Origin: Xenopus tropicalis
Lineage: Eukaryota > Chordata > Amphibia > Anura > Pipidae
Assembly: GCF_000004195.4 (NCBI RefSeq)
Contig: NC_030677.2
Location: forward strand, 173,030,019-173,094,018
Direction of reading: 5' to 3'
DNA length: 64,000 nt
Shown here: positions 1-10,162 of the stretch, piece by piece
How positions within the stretch are numbered: the stretch's first letter is position 1
Layout: each line of letters starts with the position of its first letter
Notes under the pieces: model-generated
The model's database searches: none
What the model was told of the DNA's origin: nothing
Seen by the model: the letters and a program-made list of their open reading frames with translations, nothing else
Position numbers and translations under genes: made by a program

Positions 1-293
1 TATCATGCTATCTTGCATGCTGTGTTTGCCAAAGTGAGATTTCTATGTATGCTGCTGGTAATGTGTACCCCTTGAGTACAAATATTATTGGTGAATAAAT
101 ACACTAGCACCATTTTGTGTTGCATACCAGTGTATACTGTACATCAGAATTATTGTGCTTCTCCCACTTTGCAGGGGCCTTTCTGAATTTTGTGTTATTT
201 TCAGTACTCACATTCAGAAAACTAACCGATAACTTTGTATTATGGATATTTCTTGGTTTATAGATTGGGCATGGCATAGCAGAGCTAATTTAA
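1..293. other. AT-rich intergenic DNA, no gene seen
   Basis: No coding signal. An AATAAA occurs at 94-99, but there is no adjoining coding sequence, so it cannot be called a 3' end. Confidence 0.5.
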
Positions 294-771
294 ATGAGAA
301 GGAAAGATACTCAGACATTTCATTGCCAATAGATAAGTCACAAAAGTGCAAGCTAGAACCCTATATTTATTTTGCCAAATGCTTTACTATACCTGACTAA
401 ACAGCCCTAGAAGCTCCCTTTGATTGTTTAAGATAGCAGCAGCATTTAGGCAAGGAACAGCTCTCAACTTAGATTACAGCAGAGAGGGGAGGGGGAAGTG
501 CAGAGAGGGAAGGGGGACAAAGCAGAGAGGGGAGGGGGAGATAGAAGAAGGGAGGGGGAGAGAGGAGCAAACTGAGCAGGCTTGTGTAGTGCCCTGAAGG
601 ATTTTTCTGAGAGAAGAAAGTCTGACACAGAAGATCATGTATACAGAATAGAAAGAAAGAAATGTGGTGTTTCTTTTCACTGAGGGCTCAGAGCAGCAGC
701 TTTGTAAGTGCTTATGACTGTATTTACATAGACCTTTCTGATAAAGCTTAGTTTTAACCTTCCCTTCTCCT
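294..771. mobile_element. TTAA-flanked T2/Kolobok-like MITE, family A copy 1
   Basis: The element sits between TTAA at 290-293 and TTAA at 772-775. Its ends are ATGAGAAGGAAAG and, reverse-complemented, AGGAGAAGGGAAG. The interior has a purine-rich GAGAGGGGAGGGGG stretch. A second copy lies at 37607-38159 and the right end of a third at about 53440-53661, sharing the CATAGACCTTTCTGATAAAG segment. TTAA duplication and TTAAAGGAG-type termini suit the Kolobok/T2 MITEs of Xenopus. Confidence 0.75.
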
Positions 772-775
772 TTAA

Positions 776-1674
776 GGTGCTAGTGGGCCCAGAGCAAAGA
801 TCTCATTGGTGTGTCCCCTACCACCTTCCCTCAGGCAGGTGAATTGGATATAATAAGGTGGGTAATAAAAACATGTTCTCTGTTTACCAAAGTAGAAGTG
901 AAGGTTCAGTTTAACCTCACTGGACTAACAACTATGGAAATGGATAAACCATAATTACAAAATTGGAAAACAAAATAAAATGTGACAAAATTCAGTCTTT
1001 TATAGAGATTGTGTAGCTGTTGCTTACACTTATATAAAATGAGGAGGACTGGCATTTAAGGGTATGCTTTAATCAAAAGTTATAGTCTGTTAGTGGGCCC
1101 TGGGCAAATGCCCATTTTGCCCATTTAGTAAATGGAATTTAGGAAATTACTCTGAGCGTAGTGCAAGACAAGAGCTATATGGGCCATGTGTTCTTTCTAG
1201 GTTTGGGCCTTGAAATGGCTGCAGCCGTGCAAATCTGAAGATATTCACCCCTCATGCACCTATTACTTTCTCATTACAATATGCCGATATGCTATTCTAG
1301 ATTATATTCCGCTCTGCAGTATCATCTATGTCTAAGTTCTATGCATTGGTAATATTTTCTTATTTATCCAAAATATTTGTTTGTGCCTTGTGCATTTGTC
1401 ATTGTAACCGTTAGGCAAATGAAACTAGTCCCATAGGATACTAAGCAATCTAATTTAAGTCTATACCATTAGCAAATGGATTTCAACACTGCTGGTTTCT
1501 CACCCATTTTACCAAATCTACTTTGACCCTATTTTGACTCCTGCCCTTAAGGAATAGCTGCTTACATCCACATTAAGAATAAGACATCAACACGCACATT
1601 GCCACCTAGTGAGAAAACATTGCCATTTTGCATATTTTTTCCAATAAAAAGCAACTTATATCTGTGAAGGTTCT
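776..1674. other. non-coding, no recognised element
   Basis: AT-rich intergenic sequence. I found no coding frame, tandem repeat or clear transposon termini here. Confidence 0.4.
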
Positions 1675-1795
1675 CAGGCCCAGATTTGTGGTGAGGCCAC
1701 AAAGCCCTGGGCCTAGGTGGCACAAATTGTGCAGGGGTTGAAGAAAGGGGGTGGGGCCTCAGGGCGCCCTTGTTAGAAATCCGGCGCTGAAGGTT
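1675..1795. mobile_element. short MITE fragment with CAGGCCCAGATTTGTGG end
   Basis: The stretch starts CAGGCCCAGATTTGTGG. A near reverse complement, CCACAAATCCGGGCCTG, occurs at about 3758-3775 beside similar GGCGGCCCCCC sequence. The two look like ends of one repeat family. Superfamily not determined. Confidence 0.4.
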
Positions 1796-1842
1796 CTTAT
1801 TCATCCATGTCAAATCAAAATATCAAATCGCTTAGACTTGTT

Positions 1843-1986
1843 GTGTTTTTCTTGAATAGTTTTCACCAGTCATCTGACTGGCTTTCTCAATTTAGAATAA
1901 ATATTATTATTTTTATTATAATTCATTCATTCTGAATTGAGAAAGCCAGGCAGATGACTAGGGAAACATCTTCAAGAAAAACACAG
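1843..1986. repeat. foldback repeat with about 57-bp arms
   Basis: The left arm (from TGTGTTTTTCTTGAA at 1843 to about 1900) is matched in reverse complement by the right arm (about 1930-1986, ending TTCAAGAAAAACACA), with a few mismatches. The spacer is a short A/T-only stretch. Termini and target duplication were not resolved; a small palindromic MITE is likely. Confidence 0.6.
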
Positions 1987-2071
1987 GAAGTCCAGTTGAT
2001 TTGACTTATACTACAGATTTCCTTATAGCCTCATATTTTAGGAGGTACTTTATTTATAACAATACACAAGT

Positions 2072-2335
2072 TTAAAGCTGGCCATACATTGAAATATCTA
2101 CTGGATTGGTATTAGCATTATGCCTACTATTGAGGCGGTCGATATTGGATTGACCTGATTGAATGGCCGTAGCGACAAGGACTGCAATAACTGGTCAATG
2201 CGCTCTTTTTAAACCTGCCCAATCCACATTTGGCTGATTTGGCAGATACCAGTTGGTTAGACCCATCCGAAGGCCCCATAACAGGCTGATAATCTGCCGA
2301 CATGGACTGTCAGCAGTTTTTATCAGCTTGTATCA
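2072..2335. mobile_element. MITE family H (CCATACA termini), degraded
   Basis: Starts with AAGCTGGCCATACATTG and contains CTGATTTGGCAGATACC and similar NGGCCNAT-rich segments. Related sequences occur at 9687, 10163, 32064 and 36919, all opening with a variant of AAGGTNNCCATACA. Likely a Harbinger- or hAT-type MITE; only family membership is supported. Confidence 0.5.
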
Positions 2336-2345
2336 CATTAAAAGC

Positions 2346-2437
2346 ATAGTATCCAAGGCTATTGTGATACTAATATCTACAGTTAGTATTAATGTTTGTA
2401 TATATAGTTTATGTATGTGAGTGTATAGATAGGTATA
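2346..2437 (+). mobile_element. CR1-like LINE 3' tail, left part
   Basis: The segment from ATAGTATCCAAGGCTATTG through GTGAGTGTATAGATAGG is nearly identical to the CR1-like 3' end at 50800-50890. The tail resumes after 2646 as CCCTATGTAACTATGTAA, so the Tc1-like MITE at 2438-2644 lies inside it. The piece between (the GGTTGAACTTGATGGAC block) is missing here. Confidence 0.7.
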
Positions 2438-2644
2438 CAGTGGATATAAAAAGTCTACAAAATAGTTTTCTTTGGTTTTCTTCCCTCCTCCTAAAAGATT
2501 TCAGTTTGTTTTTCAATTGAGTGTTACAGTTTATAGGCCACATTAGGTGGAAAAAGTTCTGAAATGATTTATCTTTGTCTCATTTTTGTACAGCACAGGA
2601 ACCTGACATTTTATCAGGGGTGTGTAGACTTTTTATATCCACTG
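2438..2644. mobile_element. Tc1/mariner-like MITE (207 bp) with TA duplication
   Basis: Terminal inverted repeats are CAGTGGATATAAAAAGTCTA on the left and its reverse complement at 2623-2644 on the right. The element is flanked by TA at 2436-2437 and 2645-2646. Size and TA target site are typical of a non-autonomous Tc1/mariner. No transposase remains. Confidence 0.85.
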
Positions 2645-2659
2645 TACATACCCTATGTA

Positions 2660-2725
2660 ACTATGTAAAAGAATACTGTCATGTTTTTTCCCAAAATACA
2701 TCTGCTTCTCCAGCAGAATCCTGCA
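2660..2725. mobile_element. fragment of T2-like MITE family K
   Basis: ATACTGTCATGTTTTTTCCC followed by CAGCAGAATCCTGCATTAA matches, in reverse complement, the end of the element at 11620-11974. It appears cut by the TTAA insertion at 2726. Confidence 0.55.
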
Positions 2726-2729
2726 TTAA

Positions 2730-3570
2730 AGGAAAAGGAAAGGCTAAGGGGCACATTTACTAACCCACGAACGGGCCGAATGCGTCCGATTGCGTTTTTT
2801 TCGTAATGATCGGTAATTTTGCGATTTTTTCGGCGTCTTTACGATTTTTGTGTAAAAACGCGAGTTTTTCGGCGTCTTTACGATTTTTGCGTAAAAACGC
2901 GAGTTTTTCGGCGTCGTTACGAAAGTTGCGCAAAGTCGCAATTTTTTCGTAGCGTTAAAACTTGCGCGAAACGTTGCGCCTTTTAAGTTTTAACGCTACG
3001 AAAAAGGCGCGACTTTGCGCAACTTTCGTAAAGACGCCGAAAAACTTGCGTTTTTACGCAAAAATCGCGAAGACGCCGAAAAACTCGCGTTTTTACGCAA
3101 AAATTGTAAAGACGCCGAAAAAATCGCAAAAAATACGAAAAAGTCGCAAAATGTTCGTTTCCAATTGGAATTTTTCCAATTCGGATTCGAAATCGTGTCT
3201 TAGTAAATCAGCCCCTAGGTCACTTGGGGGTGCCAAAATGTTAGGCACCCCCAAGTAACTTTAATTGCTTACCTTTTACTCTGGGCTGGTGCTCCTGGAG
3301 AAAACCACACCAGCCAGGGGTACCTGCAGCAAGCGCTTCCTTCTGTTGTCAAAATCTCTGGGCCGGCGCATGCGCAGTAGAGTAAAAAGTCGACTTTTTT
3401 GTTAACGTCCAGCTTTTCACTCTACTGCGCATGCACGCGCAAACAAGAAAGAGGAAATGCTAGCAGGTACCCCGGGCTGGTGCAGCTTTCTCCTAACAGG
3501 GGCACCAGCCCGGGGTAAAAGGTAAGCAATTAAAGTCACTTCGGGGTGCCTAGCATTTTGGCGGCCCCCC
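2730..3570. mobile_element. TTAA-type MITE family F, interrupted and right-truncated
   Basis: Starts after TTAA (2726-2729) with AGGAAAAGGAAAGGCTA and resumes after the nested element at 3218 with TCACTTGGGGGTGCC. It holds several inner inverted repeats: GGTGCC/GGCACC near 3230-3255, a GGGCTGGTGC/GCACCAGCCC pair, and a GCGCATGCGCAGTAGAGT pair at 3366-3435. Related sequence lies at 53893-54518. No right terminus is visible. Confidence 0.65.
2747..3214. mobile_element. nested palindromic MITE family D (CTA duplication), copy 1
   Basis: Begins AGGGGCACATTTACTAACCC and ends AGTAAATCAGCCC, with CTA on both sides (2744-2746 and 3215-3217). Both arms are built of short direct repeats around CGGCGTCTTTACGATTTTTG and its complement, with a central inverted repeat near 2945-3010. 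It is inserted in family F. It is unusually CpG-rich for its surroundings. Apparent coding frames across it are repeat artefacts. Confidence 0.75.
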
Positions 3571-4200
3571 ACTCACCCCCCCATGCGCTTATGCAAACCA
3601 CCCCCCTGCAGCCAGCATGCATGCGTGGACATTTAAGCTCCCATACAGAGCAGTGGGGAGAGGTCCCCATCGCTCCATATGGGAGAAAAAATTCCAAAAT
3701 CTAGTTGCAGCGGGGCAGCAGGGCAGCATGCCAACACTAAATTTGAGCTGCCCTAGGCCACAAATCCGGGCCTGAAGATAGCAATTCTCAGTAGATATCA
3801 GAATAGCACTCGATTGTAGGAAAGCCAAGTCCGGCTTGGGACTCCTCCAGTTACATGGGAGTAGGAGAAACAATAGGTTACCTGAAAGCAGTTCTAATGT
3901 GTAGCATTGGCTCCTTCTGAAAGCTCAGACTCAGGCACAGTGCACTAAGATGGCTGCCTACACACCAATATTACAACTAAAAAACATACATTTGTTGGTT
4001 CAAGAATAACATTTTAAATGGTAGAGTGAAGTATTTGCTATGTAAATAGTGTAGTTTAGAAATTGTAATTATAGAAAAGTACACCTTAAAAATCATAACA
4101 GTATCCTTCACAAGTCATGTGACAGAAATTACATCTCTAAACACTTCACTACAGCACATTTTATAAGGATATAATTTATATTCATGGCTTTTGTGTATTA
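3571..4200. mobile_element. MITE remnants (families J and K)
   Basis: 3571-3778 ends with CCACAAATCCGGGCCTG, a family J end. 3800-4080 is a reverse-complement match to 11625-11830: the shared TTACATGGGAGTAGGAGAAA, GGAGCCAATGCTAC-like and TTTAAATGGTAGAGTGAA segments run in inverse order there. This indicates two copies of one T2-like element. Confidence 0.55.
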
Positions 4201-4224
4201 TTTATTTTTATATATATATATATA

Positions 4225-4446
4225 CAAAAAGAAAAGGAAAGATGCCGCACTCACAGGTCTTAGTGAAAAATTAAAGATGATTTATTCAGGCAGACTAATG
4301 TTTCGGCTGACTCCTCAGCCTTTCGGCTGACTCCTCCTCTCTTTGAGAAAGGCTGAGGAGTCAGCCGAAACATTAGTCTGCCTGAATAAATCATCTTTGA
4401 TTTTTCACTAAGACCTGCGAGTGCGGCATCTTTCCTTTTCTTTTTG
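4225..4446. repeat. near-perfect snapback, two 100-bp arms and 22-nt loop
   Basis: Left arm 4225-4324 and right arm 4347-4446 are reverse complements with about two mismatches (98%). They start and end CAAAAAGAAAAGGAAAG and its complement. The loop is 4325-4346. (TA)n lies on both sides. The arms contain the TTTCGGCTGACTCCTCAGCC segment found in dispersed frog repeats. Confidence 0.85.
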
Positions 4447-4526
4447 TATATACTTTAAATATATACTGCACCCAGGCATCATCGACTCCTATAAGACGTG
4501 AGTGCCAGCTTTCCTTTGCATGTTAT

Positions 4527-4529
<3 letters not shown>

Positions 4530-4559
<30 letters not shown>

Positions 4560-4560
4560 A
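4530..4560. repeat. (TA)n(TG)n microsatellite
   Basis: About seven TA units followed by about eight TG units, a simple dinucleotide repeat. Confidence 0.9.
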
Positions 4561-5127
4561 CTTGTAGAGTGGATCCCCACACTGTTTGTTGAGAATGTTA
4601 AACTTATTTGCACATCACATTGTATCCAATGTTTTGGCTCACACTGGGGCCTTTATCAAGCATACAAATTATTGTGTATTACAAATTTTATACCCTCATT
4701 TCCCTCCAGAAAAAAGGGGCCAAAATGGCTTCATAACAACCACATTTAAATACACTCATTTTCTATTTATTAGCAGGTGGTTAAGATTTTATCTCACCAC
4801 TTGGTGTCACTGTGGAGCAAAGTAAAATCTCAATGCGAGTTAGTCTATTCATACTACATCCTTAAGTTTACAAAATTTGCATACTTTTGGGGGAATGTAA
4901 TATGTATCGCTACAGAAAAAACAGTCACAATGGGACCAAAATGGGGCTTTGAGACAAATTCTGTGCTTGCGTGACAAAAAAACTTGTTAGTGAACCCTTT
5001 GCATTTCTTGCCACGGAAAGTTTGTGATTGTGAACTTTTTCGTTTGTGCAGTTGCGCAGTGAATGTAATAAAACTTCTTCATGAGAAAGTCACGGTCACA
5101 ATTACGCCATCTTCAAGCAGGTGATAT

Positions 5128-6640
5128 AAATAGAATAGAATAGAATATCTTTATTGTCATTGTCACATAGTGAACAATGAAATTTAAAAGAAGCAAGCAA
5201 CAACTCAAAGCAATGGTATAATAATAGAAATATAATAATAGAAATATCATTCTACTATTTCATATTTAAGGCCATAATTGCTCTAGGATAAAAGCTATCT
5301 CTCAATTGATTTGTTCTGGCTTTCATTGCTCTAAATCTCTTCCCCAATGGCAAAAGCTGAAAGAGACAGTGGCCAGGATGAGTCGGATCATGTACAATGT
5401 CCATAGCTTTTTCCTGACATCGGGAGATATAAATGTGTTCCAGGTTTGGGAGCGGACAATCAATTATTTTCTCTGCTGACCTGACAACCCTCTGGAGTGC
5501 CTTAACATCTTTGGAGGTGCAAGCACCAAACCACACACATAGTCCATACGTAAGTATGCTTTCGATGGAACAATGATAAAAGGCAAGAAGCAGATTTTTA
5601 GGTAGATGGTTTTTCCTTAAAACTCTCAGAAAGTACAGTCTTTGCTGCACTTTGTTTAACAGCCCTTTAATGTTTGCACTCCACGTCAGATCATCCTCCA
5701 ACTCCATTCCTAGGAATTTAAACACCGAAAACCTCTCCACCTTCATTCCATCAATGATGAGTGGCTCAACGTTGCTCTTATTTTTCCTAAAATCGACAAC
5801 CAGTTCCTTGGTTTTTGCAATGTTTAGGAGCAGGTTATTGGCTCTACACCACTCCGACAGCCGTTCCACCTCATCCCTGTATTCCATCTCACTCTCTTTT
5901 CCAGAGATAAGTCCGATCACCGTAGTATCGTCTGCAAACTTAATGATTTTATTTCCAGAGTGGGTAGGAACACAATCATGTGTACAGAGTGTACAATAGC
6001 GGACTTAATACACAACCCTGGGGTGAACCGGTACTTAAACGTAGAGCATTTGAGATGTGTGAGCCCAGTCTAACCCTCTGAGAGCGACCGGACAAAAAGT
6101 CCAAGATCCAGCTACAGGTGAGTGAGGGAAGTCCCTAAACTGCCAATTTGGACACTAGATGTTGTGGAAGTATGGTATTGAACGCCGAGCTGAAATCCAC
6201 AAAAAGCAGTCTTGCATAACTCCCCTAGCCACAGCATCCTCAGTAGATCTTTTTGCCTTATAAGCAAATTGGAATGGATCTAAATCAGCTGGCAAACACG
6301 CAATGATATCATTTTGCACCAGTTTCTCAAAACACTTCATGATAACAGATGTAAGTGCCACTGGACGAAAATCATTCAAGCTCTTTGTAACAGATTTTTT
6401 TGGCAACGGAACAATGATGTTAGACTTAAGACAAGATGGAACAAAAGCCTGGGAGAGGGACTGATTAAAAATCTCAGTAAGGACTCCGGCCAATTGTTCT
6501 GCACAATCCTTCAGCACCCGTCCAGCCACACCATCGGGTCCAGCAGCCTTCCTTGGGTTCACCTTCCTCAACACCTGCCTCACATTAGCTAAGATAGGGT
6601 GTTTGCCTGGGGTCACTGGGTAAATATAAATGAATCTGGT
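5128..6640 (-). mobile_element. Rex1/L2/CR1-type LINE, 5'-truncated and frameshifted
   Basis: On the minus strand this is the 3' part of a non-LTR retrotransposon. It ends at 5128-5155 in (ATTCT)n-type repeats, a common tail of this group. The reverse transcriptase is readable in two blocks. The 5' block (about 6160-6610) has the fingers motif KAAGPDGV, then FNQSL, PLPKK and FRPVALTS. The 3' block (5255-5995) has the catalytic motif FADD (codons at 5927-5938), then KTKELVVDF, FKFLG and the C-terminal LLPLGKRFRAMKARTNQLRD. The region between, about 5995-6180, is shifted or broken. The endonuclease domain is absent. It is a dead copy in upstream intergenic DNA. Confidence 0.85.
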
Positions 6641-6669
6641 TTTTGATGGACGGAAGATGACGAGCACAG

Positions 6670-7230
6670 ACTAATCATATTGCGTAAGAAACAGCAACCA
6701 AATACGCCACACATCAACAGACTTTGCTACATAAAAAACAGCATACTTATGAAGTTGTGTATTGATTTCCAGGGACTGAAACCACTGTGTAAAGATCCAG
6801 CGTAAAAGTTAGCAGGCACTTGAAAATACTTTGGGTTTTGTTTTTAACCCACATCAATTTCAGTCAACTTACTTGATGCTTGAATATTTCCCATTGACTT
6901 TAATGGATTACACAAGGTCTAAAGTGATGTAAAATAATGGCATCTAATGCGGCGTAAACTAAAACGCACATCTCCATGAATTATTTTTACACAGCTTTGT
7001 ACACTGTTCTTTTTGGTGCTAATGGTTTTACACTGTATGAACAATTAATGCCCCTAAGTATTTAACAGTCAGGGCTGTCCAACTTGAGGCCTGTGGGCCA
7101 GATTTTGCCCCCAAAGGGACTGTTATGGCCCCCAGTCTGCTCAAAGGCTTCATAGACTGTGTGGTATCATCATTTTATTTTAATCCAGCCCCTAACATGC
7201 TGTAGGAAATAGTTTATGAGTGGACGTGAA
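6670..7230. other. intergenic DNA with weak repeat traces
   Basis: 6890-7050 has ACTAAAACGCAC-like and AATGCCCC traces that may be an old MITE. 7065-7200 opens with CAGGGCTGTCCAACTTG, which resembles hAT-type termini; CAGTGCTGTTCAACTGGCGG at 25796 is similar. No gene is visible. Confidence 0.35.
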
Positions 7231-7299
7231 ACTATCACTGCATATGAAGGGGGCTGACTACCAGTCCAGCATGGTGCGAATCTATAAAGCCACATTCAT

Positions 7300-7675
7300 T
7301 TTGCGTCCAAAGGAGCTCCATCTTCCGTACCCCAATATTTCCGCTAGAGGGGGCACTCACCACGCTCGGCTGCCGAACCTGCTTGGAGTGTAGAGGTAAC
7401 CCTAGCCAATCACGGAGGATGGAACAGGAGCCTAAGAAAAAAGAATGCGGACGCCTGTGCCTGTGACGTCTCCAGGCAGGCCCCACCCCTGGCTCTTTAT
7501 TCCATAGGCTCATTCTATAGGCTTGGCAAGCCCGGCGTGAGCAGCAGCAACCGACAGGAGCTGCGAGAGATGCACAGTACCCACCCGGGTAGCACTGGGA
7601 GGGCTCCATCCCCCTGTATGTGGCGCTGAGCGCCTTGTCCCTGCTCCCTGGCTCCCCGCAGCCCCCGGACTAGGA
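7300..7675 (+). promoter_or_regulatory. epb41l4a: CpG-rich promoter and 5' leader region of epb41l4a
   Basis: The few hundred bases before the start codon are GC-rich and hold roughly twenty CpG dinucleotides, unlike the AT-rich, CpG-poor flanks. Visible elements are a CCAAT box (7406-7410, in AGCCAATCA), a CRE-like TGACGTC (7464-7470), a CCCCACCCC Sp1/KLF-like box near 7481 and the motif CCGCTAGAGGGGGC at 7341, which resembles a CTCF site with one position off. There is no convincing TATA box, so this looks like a CpG-island promoter. The exact transcription start cannot be read from sequence. Confidence 0.7.
7570..7629 (+). promoter_or_regulatory. possible upstream ORF (19 codons) in the epb41l4a leader
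   Basis: An ATG at 7570 opens a 19-codon frame ending in TGA at 7627-7629, 46 bases before the main ATG and out of frame with it. If the transcript starts upstream of 7570, this uORF could reduce translation of the main frame. The transcription start is unknown, so this is conditional. Confidence 0.35.
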
Positions 7676-7774
7676 ATGGGTTGTTTCTGCGCCGTCCCGG
7701 AGGAATTCTATTGTGAAGTTTTGTTACTGGACGAGTCCAAGTTGCCTTTAACCTGCCAACAGCAAGGGGTGAAG
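7676..7774 (+). CDS. epb41l4a: EPB41L4A (band 4.1-like protein 4A / NBL4), coding exon 1
   Basis: The first coding exon gives residues 1-33, starting [20 protein letters not shown] and ending QQQGVK. This matches the N-terminus I recall for vertebrate EPB41L4A. The start is supported by that match and by a good context (G at -3, G at +4). The second residue is glycine and the next few are cysteine-rich, which could allow lipidation (inference). The exon ends in AAG followed by donor GTAAGT at 7775, phase 0. It encodes the start of FERM lobe F1. EPB41L4A is a 4.1-superfamily adaptor linking membranes to cytoskeleton; the gene was first described as NBL4 and has been linked to beta-catenin signalling. 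The related EPB41L4B does not begin this way. Confidence 0.95.
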
Positions 7775-7784
7775 GTAAGTGTGC

Positions 7785-9680
7785 CCGGTGCCCTGAGTGG
7801 CGGTGCCAGTGGGGCAGAGCGACCTGTGTGCAGCCAGTGGCATAGAGAGGGCTTCTGCTGCTGAGAGTCCCTGCTGGGAGACACTATAGAATGACCTGGG
7901 TGTCTCCCTATCATGGGAGCAAGGGAGGGTCTACTGGCTATCATGGCATATGCCCATCAGCTGTCCCTGTGGCCAGAGCACTGGGGTCTGTGGGGAACTT
8001 TCTAAGTTACATGAGCATGAAAACTCACCCTCTTGCCTTTAATTAAATTCTCCTGCATCATTAATAATTGCTCAACCTCCATACTGGGATACAGTGCTGT
8101 GCAGCTTTAGTCTCAGCACCAACATCAATAAGCTCTCTGGCTTCTGCATAACCCAAAGATTCTGGCCAAAACCCTGTGTGTATAGGGCAAAACTGACTGT
8201 GTCCAGGACATGCTTTTGGGTCTTCAGTCGTTTGACAGCTGGTGGGAGTGACACTGGGAGTTGTTGTTCAGAATCTAAAGGGTCAATTTGGACACTGAAA
8301 TTTTATGTACTGTGGAACTTTGTTGCATTATTTGAATGACAGATATTTCTGTGCAGACTTGTTCTGTGGCTAGAGATCAATGTATATTTATAAGAGAAGC
8401 ACAGTAGCTAACATTGATCTGATAGCAATACTAGCCGCATACATTTTGCCTGTGGTTACAGTGCCGGTGCACCTGCAGGGGGTTGCTGGGTGTATGGACA
8501 AGCTGTGCCAGAAATCACTGACCATGTGCCCTTTTTTGTGTCCCTTCAGGCTAAGTATTGTGGGGAACTTGCAGCAGGCAGGACAATAGCAGCACATGCT
8601 CTGCATGTTTGAAAAGTCCAGCTCTGTGTCATGATGATGGAGCTTGTAGGAGTGACTTGCAGCACAATGCAGAGTGCTCAATGCTTATAGATATCTGATT
8701 TGGAGAATCCAGTATAACATTTTATAGAATGGCAAGAACTGGTGCTAAAATCAGGCTTTTGGCTGATACATACAGTGGAGCTAGGGAGTAGCTGTATTCA
8801 AGGTGGGGGGAAAACACTTGTCTCAGCCTCAGGGCTTACAGTATTGACTTTGCTATAGAGAAATTGACAGACTATCAGTTTATGGAACTCAGGGCAAATC
8901 TGTTTTACTGCCCATCATTTGCTCTCATAAATCCATTCTACAATATGACTCTGCTGTGTAATCTCACCTTGTCTGCATAAGGCTCTGAACAGCATTAGCT
9001 CAGGTGAAATTTTTTTTGATTGGAAAAGCTGACAATGTTTAGTATTTTTACAGGTTTTAATAGACGTATCATCTACAAGGTTTTCTGATACATTTCTATA
9101 CATTGGCAGATATGACAAGCCAATTTGGCAGTTTCAGGGTTGCTATGCATGGGTTCCCATATAGGCTGCTTACTTGAGTTGAGGGCATTTAAGGGGTGTG
9201 TCTGAAAAGTGCATCAAAAGGACTTTGGTAGCCACTGTGGTTCATGGGAGGTGCAAATGCCACAACAACCATTGTGCTACAGCCCTATTGATAGTTGTAA
9301 GGGCAGAGGATTATTTGTTTGATGTGCAGTTACATCTTTATTTGTACCATTTTTATTACTAAGGTACTTCTTCATGGCACTTGTAGGAATAAATATATTT
9401 AGTTGGTAGATAGGCTTTGCTTATTTTTAGGCAATTTTATTATTTTTCGTGGCATTTATAAATAAAGGGACTATAATCACCAGTAAATTTGACATAGGTT
9501 CAATTATATAGATTTATCTGTGATATGTCACACATTGAGAAGTATCAGCCAGCTTATGGCTACCATAATACACAGGTAGAATAAAGCAGAGACAGGACTT
9601 CATTTACAATCTATGCCCTGGAAGGGTTATTGGTACTTAATTATTACCGATATCCCAAAGTGAACCACACTCCGCAGTCC
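7785..9680. other. 5' part of intron 1, no element recognised
   Basis: No repeat termini or coding exon found. CpG density falls within a few hundred bases of exon 1. Confidence 0.4.
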
Positions 9681-9686
9681 AGCATG

Positions 9687-9965
9687 ATGAGTAAAGCTGG
9701 CCATTCATTAAGAGATTTGCTCATTTGGAGAGATCACCAAATAAATGGATCTTTCCCTGATATGCCCTAGGGCCAAACATTTAGATCACTACATTGGGGA
9801 GACAGCCACCAGGTTAAGGGCTACATCAATGAGCTTATGTTGTCCTCATTTCATTGGGATTTTTATACCTGCCTGACCGGTATCAGCCTGTTTTTTGGAC
9901 AGATATCGGTCAGGTATTACAGATGGAGTGTCAAATACACGGGCAGATAAACTGCCAACTTGAAC
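9687..9965. mobile_element. MITE family H copy
   Basis: Opens TAAAGCTGGCCATTCATTAA and contains GACCGGTATCAGCCTG and CAGATATCGGTCAGG, the inner motifs shared with 32064-32330. Degraded. Confidence 0.45.
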
Positions 9966-10162
9966 TGAAATGTGAAAATGCAATTTAGCTTATGCCGAGT
10001 TAAAAACAATAAAGACTATAGATATTTTTTTATTTAAAACTATGGCAATATTTCCTCAAAAACTTCACTGGGTAAATAAGGATTAAATGAGATAATGTTC
10101 TGAGGGCATAGAATATATCCTATGTTTATCTACATGTATTTATATGGGGAATTGCATATCAA

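Noticed and set aside
94..99. AATAAA as the 3' end of an upstream gene
   Set aside because: No coding sequence or splice site precedes it in the window, and AATAAA is common by chance in AT-rich DNA.
5652..5999. 115-codon plus-strand frame within the LINE
   Set aside because: It is the complement of the reverse transcriptase block on the minus strand, which carries the recognisable FADD motif.
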